DNA of 13,367 bases from an uncultured Porphyromonas sp. (lineage in GTDB: Bacteria > Bacteroidota > Bacteroidia > Bacteroidales > Porphyromonadaceae), in assembly GCA_945867245.1 (NCBI GenBank), contig CAMBHQ010000010.1, forward strand, positions 1 to 13,367, given 5' to 3'. Of this stretch, positions 1 to 8,800 are shown in pieces (the first letter of the stretch is position 1; every line of letters begins with the position of its first letter). The position numbers and the translations under genes are program-made. The notes under the pieces were generated by a model. The model was not told where the DNA came from. It did not search any database and saw nothing but the letters and a program-made list of their open reading frames with translations.

Positions 1-118
1 GAATGGGTCCACTCACCACAGCACCAGTAGCCTTCACAGTCTTTACGATCTTCTCCGCAGACTTGTCTACGAGGCTGTGATCGTAAGATTTCAACTTGAT
101 TCTGATCTTTTGGCTCAT
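1..118 (-). CDS. rpsJ: 30S ribosomal protein S10, N-terminal part (cut by window edge)
   Basis: The reverse strand from the ATG at 118-116 reads [20 protein letters not shown] and continues in frame to base 1, giving 39 codons. This is the characteristic N-terminus of S10, which belongs to the small-subunit head and in many bacteria also serves as NusE in antitermination. It begins 17 bases after the fusA stop codon and is read in the same direction, so it is most likely the next cistron of the same operon; joined str and S10 operons are usual in Bacteroidota. The remaining ~60 residues lie outside the window. Nothing appears altered in the visible part. Confidence 0.95.
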   Translation of the reverse strand, partial: MSQKIRIKLKSYDHSLVDKSAEKIVKTVKATGAVVSGPI

Positions 119-135
119 ATTTATACTTAGTGATA

Positions 136-2262
<2,127 letters not shown>

Positions 2263-2275
2263 AACGCGCTATGTA

Positions 2276-2752
2276 TTAGAAACGGAAGTGTGCGAATGCG
2301 CGGTTAGCCTCGGCCATGCGGTGCATATCTTCCTTACGCTTGAAGGCACCACCCTGGCTGTTGAATGCATCCATAATTTCGGCAGCGAGCTTATCAGCCA
2401 TCGTCTTACCACCACGCTTACGGGCGAAGAGGATGAGGTTTTTCATGCTGATAGACTCCTTACGTGATGCACGGATCTCTGTAGGAACCTGGTAGGTAGC
2501 ACCACCGATACGGCGGCTCTTTACCTCTACCTGTGGAGTGATGTTGTCAAGAGCAGCCTTCCATAGGTCGAGAGCGCTCTGCTCTTCGTTCTGCTTCTTG
2601 CCCTCCACAATCTTTAGGGCTGTGTAGAAAATATCGAAGGCAATACCCTTCTTGCCATCGTACATAAGGTGATTAACGAACTTAGTCACCTTAACATCTC
2701 CAAATACGGGATCAGGTAGTACCTGTCTCTTTTTTGGCTTTGCTTTTCTCAT
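2276..2752 (-). CDS. rpsG: 30S ribosomal protein S7
   Basis: S7 is a primary 16S rRNA-binding protein that nucleates assembly of the small-subunit head. The 158-residue product begins [19 protein letters not shown] and contains the family stretches [26 protein letters not shown] and [15 protein letters not shown], ending in [10 protein letters not shown]. The length matches the family. In E. coli S7 represses its own operon by binding the rpsL-rpsG spacer; here that spacer (2753-3011) is unusually long and contains hairpins, so a comparable control is possible but not shown. The start is preceded by an A-rich leader without a Shine-Dalgarno sequence, as is common in Bacteroidota. Confidence 0.98.
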   Translation of the reverse strand: MRKAKPKKRQVLPDPVFGDVKVTKFVNHLMYDGKKGIAFDIFYTALKIVEGKKQNEEQSALDLWKAALDNITPQVEVKSRRIGGATYQVPTEIRASRKESISMKNLILFARKRGGKTMADKLAAEIMDAFNSQGGAFKRKEDMHRMAEANRAFAHFRF

Positions 2753-3011
2753 TGTCTGTTTTCTTCGTTTTGTCGAATTGGTTGTTTTGCCTAAATGTCT
2801 TCAACGCCCCGCTGGGCATTTACTCAACCTGTTTTAGCCTATCCAACGAACTCAAAACTGGTTTCAAATTCTTTCTTTTTGCCGAGCCCTGTCCTCGGCT
2901 GGGAGGGTCTGCCCCTCGCTGGTTAGTAGTACTCCGCTAGTCTCGTCTAGCTAGCTCTACTGGGTTTGTCTACTCCCTCGGAGGGTCGCCCACTCCTTAT
3001 TATATATAGGA
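2753..3011 (-). other. rpsL-rpsG intercistronic spacer with hairpins
   Basis: This 259-base stretch between two ribosomal protein genes contains no recognisable gene. Near its middle is a perfect 6-bp stem, GCCGAG at 2881-2886 with CTCGGC at 2894-2899. Next to it is a 5-bp stem, 2903-2907 with 2913-2917, and CCCTCGGAGGG lies at 2975-2985. On the transcribed (minus) strand the largest hairpin is followed by A residues, so it is not an intrinsic terminator. No TAnnTTTG promoter core was found on the minus strand within it. Possible roles are RNA processing, mRNA stabilisation or autogenous control by S7; none is demonstrated. Confidence 0.5.
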
Positions 3012-3422
3012 CTACTTCTTCTTACCCTTAGCAGGAGCTGCTGCCTGACCTGGCTTAGGACGCTTAGCACCGTACTTACTACGACGCTGTGTACGACCGT
3101 TTACGCCAGCGGTATCGAGCGTACCACGAACGATGTGATAGCGCACACCTGGTAGGTCCTTCACACGACCACCACGTACGAGCACGATGCTGTGCTCCTG
3201 TAGGTTGTGTCCTTCACCTGGGATGTAAGCGTTCACTTCCTTCGAGTTTGTAAGGCGCACACGAGCTACCTTACGCATTGCAGAGTTAGGCTTCTTGGGC
3301 GTAGTCGTGTACACACGAACACAAACGCCACGACGCTGAGGACATGAATCTAGAGCTGGGCTCTTACCCTTCTCTACGATTACCTCACGGCCCTTTCTAA
3401 CCAATTGTTGAATTGTAGGCAT
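3012..3422 (-). CDS. rpsL: 30S ribosomal protein S12
   Basis: S12 sits at the decoding centre and helps set translational accuracy. The 136-residue protein carries the hallmark motifs [10 protein letters not shown] (residues 39-48), [10 protein letters not shown] and [13 protein letters not shown]. The lysines classically changed in streptomycin-resistant mutants (Lys43 here, and the Lys of RVKDLPG) have their usual identity, so no resistance substitution is visible. The protein is about 12 residues longer than E. coli S12 because of a lysine/alanine-rich tail, [14 protein letters not shown], which fits Bacteroidota. It is the first gene of the minus-strand operon, transcribed from the promoter at 3507-3536. 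Confidence 0.98.
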   Translation of the reverse strand: MPTIQQLVRKGREVIVEKGKSPALDSCPQRRGVCVRVYTTTPKKPNSAMRKVARVRLTNSKEVNAYIPGEGHNLQEHSIVLVRGGRVKDLPGVRYHIVRGTLDTAGVNGRTQRRSKYGAKRPKPGQAAAPAKGKKK

Positions 3423-3473
3423 CTTTTACTGTTAATCTATTTATATTTAGCTATTTAACCTCTGGATAGGTGG

Positions 3474-3493
3474 GGAGTAGACGCTACTACTCC
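3474..3493 (-). other. Hairpin in the rpsL mRNA leader
   Basis: GGAGTAG (3474-3480) and CTACTCC (3487-3493) form a perfect 7-bp stem with a 6-base loop. It lies about 50 bases upstream of the rpsL start and just downstream of the predicted transcription start, so it would be at the very 5' end of the operon mRNA. A protective 5' stem or an attenuation element are both possible. Only the complementarity is observed. Confidence 0.5.
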
Positions 3494-3506
3494 ACACTAA
3501 TTGGCA

Positions 3507-3536
3507 CAAAGATACTGCTTTTTATCGAAACCACAA
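3507..3536 (-). promoter_or_regulatory. Promoter of the rpsL-rpsG-fusA-rpsJ operon
   Basis: On the minus strand TATCTTTG (3514-3507) matches the Bacteroidetes -7 consensus TAnnTTTG exactly. A TTG at 3536-3534 lies 19 bases upstream, at the spacing expected for the -33 element. It is 85 bases from the rpsL start and has no competing match nearby. Confidence 0.75.
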
Positions 3537-3556
3537 GCACTTACGAGAGAGAAAGT

Positions 3557-3689
3557 AGTGATCAGTGGCTAGTGGGCAGTGGGCAGTGATCAGTGGCTAG
3601 TGGGCGGTAGCCAGTGATCAGTGGCGTGCGCCAGCAACTGACCACCGACCACTAGCCACTGACCACTATAAAACCCTCTGACCACTATA
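3557..3689. repeat. Composite heptad repeat, element A
   Basis: The left arm consists of ten consecutive 7-bp units of type AGTGGNC/AGTGATC (3557-3626). A short junction TGCGCCAGC (3627-3635) follows, then the inverse units ACTGACC, ACCGACC, ACTAGCC and ACTGACC (3637-3664). The arms are complementary, so either strand can fold into a long imperfect hairpin. Unlike the other copies it has no CTAG block between the arms. A trailing ACTATAAAACCC is shared with element B. It lies just upstream of the rpsL promoter's -33 site. No ORF in it looks like a gene. Confidence 0.85.
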
Positions 3690-3693
3690 ATCT

Positions 3694-3770
3694 CCGCCTA
3701 ATAGGTCGACACTTGCCCGCCTAATAGGTGGACGATCGTCCGCCTATTAGGCGGCCACTTGGCCACCTAT
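3694..3770. repeat. 23-bp tandem array with palindromic core
   Basis: Three complete units start at 3694, 3717 and 3740, and a fourth is broken off after CCACCTAT (3763-3770). Each unit begins CCGCCTAWTAGGYSG, itself a palindrome that is perfect in the third unit (CCGCCTATTAGGCGG), followed by 8 variable bases. Units 2 and 3 together make a 38-bp inverted repeat (3717-3754) with one mismatched pair. It sits between elements A and B and is unlike either. The regular spacing and dyads would suit binding of a dimeric DNA-binding protein, but no function can be read from the sequence. Confidence 0.75.
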
Positions 3771-3795
3771 CGAGTGATGCCAGAGCGGGCTAGAG

Positions 3796-4003
3796 AGTGG
3801 GCAGTGATCGGTGGGCAGTGGCTAGTGGGCGGGCTCAAGCCCGCCATACTAGCTCTAGTATTCCTAGTGAGACTAGGGCTACTAGGGACACTAGGACCAC
3901 TAGCAAGACTAGCGAGACTAGACCTAGCCTGCGCCAGCCACCGCCCGCTAGCCACTGACCACTGGCCACTGACCACTGACCACTATAAAACCCACTGCCC
4001 ACT
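3796..4003. repeat. Composite heptad/CTAG repeat, element B
   Basis: Five left heptads (3796-3830) lead into an 8-bp-stem hairpin, GGCGGGCT-CA-AGCCCGCC (3828-3845). CTAG then occurs at exact 9-bp intervals eight times (3855 to 3918), bounded on each side by one more CTAG at 6 bp (3849 and 3924). The junction CCTGCGCCAGCC follows. The right arm is ACCGCCC, GCTAGCC and four units of ACTGACC type (3940-3981), then ACTATAAAACCC and a last ACTGCCC (3994-4000). The element stops 8 bases before the -7 box of the efp promoter. No transposase or flanking target duplication is evident. Confidence 0.9.
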
Positions 4004-4011
4004 ATTTTTAC

Positions 4012-4019
4012 TATCTTTG
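4012..4019 (+). promoter_or_regulatory. -7 promoter element for efp
   Basis: TATCTTTG fits the Bacteroidetes -7 consensus TAnnTTTG and lies 40 bases from the efp ATG, leaving an A-rich leader of about 35 bases. No TTG is found at the expected -33 distance; that position is occupied by the end of repeat element B. Confidence 0.7.
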
Positions 4020-4058
4020 CGACATATAATCAATTAAGAAAGCAATAGACAAACAAAC

Positions 4059-4628
4059 ATGGCAAGTACAGCAGACTTCCGTAATGGTATGTGCCTCGAC
4101 ATCGACGGGCAATACTTCTTCATCGTCGAATTCCTACACGTTAAGCCAGGCAAGGGCCCAGCTTTCGTACGCACTAAGCTCAAGAACGTAGCCACTGGCC
4201 GCGTTATCGACAAGACCTGGAACTCAGGTGTTAAGGTCGAAGAAGTGCGCATCGAACGCCGCCCATACCAATTCCTATACAAGGATGAGATGGGGCTCAA
4301 CTTCATGCACCCCGAGACCTTCGAACAGATTACTATCGCCGAGGCACTCATCGATGGCGTCCAATTCCTCAAGGATGGCGATATGGTAGAGGCCATGGTA
4401 CATGCCGAGAGCGAAACCGTCCTCACCTGCGAACTGCCAGCACACGTAACGCTACGTGTTACCTACACCGAGCCAGGCCTCAAGGGCGATACTGCTACCA
4501 ACACCCTAAAGCCCGCTACCCTAGAGACAGGCGCCGAGGTGCGTGTACCCCTATTCATTACCGAGGGTGAGCTCATCCAAGTGGATACCCGCGACGGCTC
4601 TTACCTAGGTCGCGTCAAGGAAGCCTAA
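4059..4628 (+). CDS. efp: Translation elongation factor P
   Basis: EF-P enters the ribosome between the P and E sites and relieves stalling at consecutive prolines. The 189-residue length is the family norm. The tip loop of domain [10 protein letters not shown] (residues 28-36), contains Lys32, equivalent to the lysine that is modified in E. coli EF-P. The domain III signature [10 protein letters not shown] followed by KPATLETGA and VPLFI is intact, and the protein ends KVDTRxG-like ([16 protein letters not shown]). The start is preceded by AACAAAC, with no Shine-Dalgarno. It is a single-gene unit converging with rpoD. Which modification pathway acts on Lys32 cannot be told from this window. 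Confidence 0.98.
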   Translation: MASTADFRNGMCLDIDGQYFFIVEFLHVKPGKGPAFVRTKLKNVATGRVIDKTWNSGVKVEEVRIERRPYQFLYKDEMGLNFMHPETFEQITIAEALIDGVQFLKDGDMVEAMVHAESETVLTCELPAHVTLRVTYTEPGLKGDTATNTLKPATLETGAEVRVPLFITEGELIQVDTRDGSYLGRVKEA

Positions 4629-4653
4629 GCGCGCCCCCACAGGCACAACAAAA

Positions 4654-4697
4654 AAGACCTCCCCCAGAGCATCTATCCGAGCTCTGGGGGAGGTCTT
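4654..4697. terminator. Bidirectional terminator between efp and rpoD
   Basis: A perfect 17-bp stem (4654-4670 with 4681-4697) encloses a 10-base loop and sits between two converging genes. On the minus strand the stem is followed by a run of T residues (from AAAAAA on the plus strand), making a classical intrinsic terminator for rpoD. On the plus strand the tail TCTATTATTA is weaker but plausible for efp. Confidence 0.9.
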
Positions 4698-4712
4698 CTA
4701 TTATTAGTTGCC

Positions 4713-5576
4713 TTAACCGAGGTAAGCCTTCAGCGGGTCGCAGTTGGCTGTAGCACGTAGACGACGGATAGACTTCTCCTTAATCTGGCGTACACGCTCA
4801 CGTGTCAGACCAAACTTCTCGCCAATCTCCTCGAGGGTCATCGCCTGAGGTGTGCCGATGCCGAAGAAACACTTCACGATATCGGCCTCGCGCTCAGAGA
4901 GGTTAGAGAGCACACGCTCTATCTCTAGCCCTAGGGACTCGTGTAGTAGGCTACGGTCGGTGCTAGGGCCATCGTCGTGTGTCAGTACGTCGATGAGGCT
5001 GTTGTCCTCGCCCTCCTGAAAGGGGGCATCCACAGATATATGACGGCCCGACACCTTGAGCGTATCGGCAATCTTCGACTCGTCGATACCGAGAATCTCG
5101 GCAAGCTCTGCGGGCGAAGGGCGACGCTCGTTCTCCTGCTCAAACTTGGCCAAGGCCTTCTGTATCTTATTGAGCGTACCTACCTGATTGAGGGGTAGGC
5201 GCACGATACGGCTCTGCTCGGCTAGGGCCTGCAGGATAGACTGACGTATCCACCACACCGCATACGAGATGAATTTGAAGCCACGTGTCTCGTCAAACTT
5301 CTCAGCCGCTTTGATTAGGCCGAGGTTACCCTCGTTAATCAGGTCGGGCAGGCTTAGGCCCTGATTTTGGTACTGCTTAGCCACCGATACCACGAAGCGC
5401 AGGTTGGCACGTGTCAGTTTGTCGAGGGCACGGCGGTCGCCACGGCGGATGGCCTGCGCCAGCTCTACTTCTTCCTCGATGCTGATAAGCTCCTCGCGAC
5501 CAATCTCCTGTAGGTAGCGGTCGAGAGAGGCGCTCTCGCGGTTCGTAATCGACTTCGAAATTTTAAGTTGTCTCAT
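4713..5576 (-). CDS. rpoD: Primary RNA polymerase sigma factor (RpoD/SigA type)
   Basis: This is the housekeeping sigma factor that directs RNA polymerase to most promoters. Its 287 residues and N-terminus [18 protein letters not shown] are typical of the Bacteroidota primary sigma, which lacks region 1.1 and starts at region 1.2. Region 2 is visible as [37 protein letters not shown] and [15 protein letters not shown], covering core binding, -10 recognition and melting. Region 3 includes [12 protein letters not shown], and region 4 the helix-turn-helix [28 protein letters not shown]. An AAGGAG directly touches the ATG, too close to act as a Shine-Dalgarno, so the start rests on the conserved N-terminus. 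It is transcribed divergently from tamB. Confidence 0.95.
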   Translation of the reverse strand: MRQLKISKSITNRESASLDRYLQEIGREELISIEEEVELAQAIRRGDRRALDKLTRANLRFVVSVAKQYQNQGLSLPDLINEGNLGLIKAAEKFDETRGFKFISYAVWWIRQSILQALAEQSRIVRLPLNQVGTLNKIQKALAKFEQENERRPSPAELAEILGIDESKIADTLKVSGRHISVDAPFQEGEDNSLIDVLTHDDGPSTDRSLLHESLGLEIERVLSNLSEREADIVKCFFGIGTPQAMTLEEIGEKFGLTRERVRQIKEKSIRRLRATANCDPLKAYLG

Positions 5577-5648
5577 CTCCTTATATCTATTATCCTGATT
5601 GTGTACTTGACTAACAGACGACGGGGTCTAATTGTTTGAATAAGTGTA

Positions 5649-5656
5649 CAAAGATA
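5649..5656 (-). promoter_or_regulatory. -7 promoter element for rpoD
   Basis: TATCTTTG on the minus strand matches TAnnTTTG and leaves a leader of about 70 bases before the rpoD ATG. The left arm of repeat element C begins six bases further upstream at 5663, so the -33 region consists of heptad repeats and contains no TTG. Confidence 0.7.
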
Positions 5657-5662
5657 CGAAAT

Positions 5663-5873
5663 AGTGGGCAGTGGGCAGTGGGCAGTGGGCGGTGGGCAGT
5701 GGGCAGTGGGCAGTGGGCGGTGGGTAGTGGGCGGGCTCAAGCCCGCCAGCCTAGCGCTAGCATTCCTAGTAAGACTAGGGACACTAGGGCTACTAGACCT
5801 AGCCTGCGCCAGCCACCGACCACTGACCACCGCCCACTGACCACTCTCTAGCCTGCGCCAGCCACTGCCCACT
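5663..5873. repeat. Composite heptad/CTAG repeat, element C
   Basis: Ten left heptads, nearly all AGTGGGC (5663-5732), run into the same GGCGGGCT-CA-AGCCCGCC hairpin as in element B (5730-5747). CTAG follows at 5751, 5757, 5766, 5775, 5784, 5793 and 5799, so the spacing is 6, then 9 four times, then 6. The right arm ACCGACC, ACTGACC, ACCGCCC, ACTGACC (5815-5842) is interrupted by 21 bases (exactly three heptads) that repeat the junction TGCGCCAGCC, and ends ACTGCCC ACT. The element fills the whole interval between the rpoD and tamB -7 boxes. ORFs crossing it are low-complexity and not credible. Confidence 0.9.
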
Positions 5874-5882
5874 AATAATCAC

Positions 5883-5890
5883 TACCTTTG
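5883..5890 (+). promoter_or_regulatory. -7 promoter element for tamB, close to the ATG
   Basis: TACCTTTG matches TAnnTTTG and ends six bases before the tamB ATG. Since transcription in this phylum starts only a few bases after this element, the mRNA would have no leader or almost none. No TTG -33 element is visible; the repeat's right arm occupies that position. Confidence 0.6.
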
Positions 5891-5896
5891 TAGACG

Positions 5897-8800
5897 ATGA
5901 CAGAGCAAGCGCCACGACGACGCTGGGGGAGATGGCTATTGGCCCTCGTCCTCCTGCCGCCCCTCCTAGTCCTGCTAGGGGGTATAGCGCTATATATCCC
6001 CGCTGTGCAAGACTGGGCCCGTGGCTATGCCGAGCGAGAGCTTAGCGAGCGACTAGGGATGACAACGCGCATCGGACAGCTCAGACTCGTCTTCCCCCTC
6101 GACCTCTCCCTGCGCGAGGTAGCACTACTGCACAGCCCGCAGGATACGCTCCTAGCCCTCGGCAGGCTCGATATAGGTATTAGCCCCCGCCCCCTGCTCG
6201 ACAAACAGGCCGTGATACCCCAGCTCGACCTCGAACGCCTATACTACCACGATACCGACAGCCTAGGCAGCACGACACGACTACGCCTCGGCGAGGCTAA
6301 GCTACGGGGCTTCGCCCTCGACCTAGACAGGCAGCGCATCATCGCCTCGGGTCTAGCAGCCTCGGGCCTAGAGGTCTATTACCACAGCACAGACACTACC
6401 GCATCGCAGGATACGACCCGCCTAAAGTGGCAGATAGCCCTCGGAGACCTCAGCCTAGAGAAGGCTCAGGTACGCGTAGAGCTACCCCACGACTCCGTAT
6501 ATATAAAGACGCAGTTTGACCACCTAGGTCTGCACAACGTGGCAGCCGACCTCGGGACGAATACCTACAAGGCCCTAGGGGCCGAGATAGCTCGAGCGCA
6601 GATTGCCTATGCTATCGATACCCTCCCCGCACGCAGCCCCTATATGGACTATGGGCACATCGAGGCCTCGGACCTCATGCTCAAACTCCGTGGCATACAC
6701 TCCGAGGGCGCACGCCTTAGCCTAGAGGTCCTAGAGGGCTCAGCGCGCGAACGCTCCGGCCTAGCCATCACCAGTCTGAAGGGCAAGTACCATCAGGATA
6801 GTCTCAGGATGCTCGTCTCTCAGCTAGACCTGCGCACCGAGCATTCGTCCCTCTCAGGCGAAGTCGATATACCCTGGCGCATCTTCGACGGGGACAGCAC
6901 GGCCCTACTGGTGGCCAAGCTCTCCGCAGGCATAGACGCCCACGATGTGCAGAGCATCGCTGGGGCCTATATCGCCACAAGCCCCACCTACCGACATATC
7001 AACAAAAGCCTCGCTACCGAGCTACAGGCCCCCGTGCATATCGAGCTGGATGCCCTCGGCACACTCGCCGATATGGAGGTCGAGCGCAGCTACATCCGCT
7101 GGCCACAGGTGCTAGAGCTGGAGCTCGAGGGACGTCTGGAGCAACTCCTCGACGCGCATCGTCGTAGGGGCAAGATGAGCCTCCGGAGCGAACTCGGTGC
7201 TCGGGCGCAGTCCCTGTTGCGCCTGGCTAGTCCTCAGCTAGCGCAGAGCTACCACTTGCCCCCTGGTACTACGCTCGATGGCGACCTCGATATCAGACGT
7301 AATTATTACCAACTGGATGCCCTCCTAGCCGAGGGTAATGGTAGCCTAGATATTGATGGCTTCTACGATGCACGGGCGCAGCACTACAGCCTAGACCTCG
7401 GCTTCGAGGACCTAGACCTCGCCCGCTTCATGCCTCGTGGCGACTTCGGTACCCTGACAGGCAAGCTGACAGCCAGCGGACGTGGCCTCGATATCCTAGG
7501 GGCACGCACCAGCACCACCCTAACAGGCCGTGTGCAGGGGCTTGCTTATAGAGGGATGGATCTTGCCAACATCACCCTAGACGGCAGTCTGGACCAAGGT
7601 AAGCTCAGCCTCGTAGCCAATAGCTTCAACCAAGGGCTCGACTTCGTCCTCGCCCTCGATGGCATGCTCTCTCGCCAGCAGATAAAGTCTAGCCTGAGCC
7701 TGAGCAGCATGGGCATAGACCTGCATACACTGGGGCTGAGCGAGCAGACACTAGCCGCGAGCTTCGACCTCGAGGGCGAGCTACGTAGCGATCTCACGGA
7801 CACGCACTACCTCAGCGCCGAGCTCGCCAACGTACAGATAATAGTCGATGAGGATAGCATACGCCCACAGCAGGTGAGCCTACTCGTCGATACCGACCAG
7901 AGCCGTAGCCGTGCCAGCATAAACTCGGGCGATATGGCCCTCCGCCTGCACCTAGGCGAGGGCCCTAGCCAGCTGATGAAGCGCAGCCAGCAGTTGGCTA
8001 GTCTGGCAGGCGAGCTACAGCAGGAGCTACAGCGCTCTGTGCCGATGACAAGCCGTCTAGAGCAGCTCTATGCCAGCCTGCCACGGCTAGACCTCGACCT
8101 AGAGCTCGGCAAGGACAATGCCCTGCGCCCCTACCTAGCCCAGCAGCGCATCGCCCTAGAGTCGCTAGAGGGACACCTGCGCCTGCACCCCCAGAGCGGT
8201 CTAGAGGGACACTTCACGGCACGAGATATTAGACGAGACACCCTGCGCATCAACTGCATCGACCTAGAGCTCTCTACCCAGCGCATAGCACGCACGGCGC
8301 TAGGACGCACACAGCCCCTAGACAGTATGCGCCTACTGGGGACACTGCGCATAGACAAGCGACGCTTCCGTCAGCAGGCGGGCTTCGGCCTCAGCGCCAA
8401 TATCAATACCTCGCTACAGGATGCCCTCCTCAGCCTAGAGGCCCTCGACGAGCGCGACCAGCCCCAGCACCGTATAAGCCTAGCGGGCCAATGGTCAGGC
8501 GACAGCTATCGTCTCCACCTCCCCGAGCCAACGCTCCTACTGGGCGGACATCGCCTCAGCGTCAATCCGGATAACTGGCTACAGCTAAGCAAGGGCGATT
8601 ATGCCCTTGGGGCAGACCTGCGCCTTGCCACCTCGGACAGCGCTCAGCTCAGCCTTAGCGCTCAGCACGAGGGCCAAGCGCTACAGGAGGCACGGCTCAG
8701 CATCAATGGCATTAAGCTAGAGGACTATCGTAGCCTAGGACTACCCGAGCTAAGCGGTAGGCTCGTGGGCGAAATCAACTATCAGCGCACAGGCGGACTA

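Noticed and set aside
2881..2899. Intrinsic terminator inside the str operon
   Set aside because: On the transcribed strand the hairpin is followed by A residues, not T.
3012..3422. Streptomycin-resistance change in S12
   Set aside because: The PKKPNSA and RVKDLPG lysines have the ordinary sensitive-type identity.
3694..3770. CRISPR array suggested by regularly spaced palindromic repeats
   Set aside because: The variable parts are only 8 bases, there are barely four units, and no cas gene is present.
3557..4003. Insertion sequence or MITE
   Set aside because: There is no transposase, no clear terminal target duplication, and unit numbers vary as in minisatellites. A mobile origin is not excluded.
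3759..4037. Possible 92-residue plus-strand gene
   Set aside because: It is made almost wholly of repeat element B, is low-complexity, and overlaps the efp promoter core.
4034..4426. 130-residue minus-strand frame opposite efp
   Set aside because: It is the antisense shadow of a clear EF-P gene and resembles no protein.
5577..5582. AAGGAG as Shine-Dalgarno of rpoD
   Set aside because: It touches the ATG with no spacing, and Bacteroidota rarely rely on such sites; the start is fixed by the conserved N-terminus.
5573..5872. Possible 99-residue minus-strand gene and the opposite 71-residue frame (5636-5851)
   Set aside because: Both are translations of heptad repeats in element C and cover the rpoD promoter.
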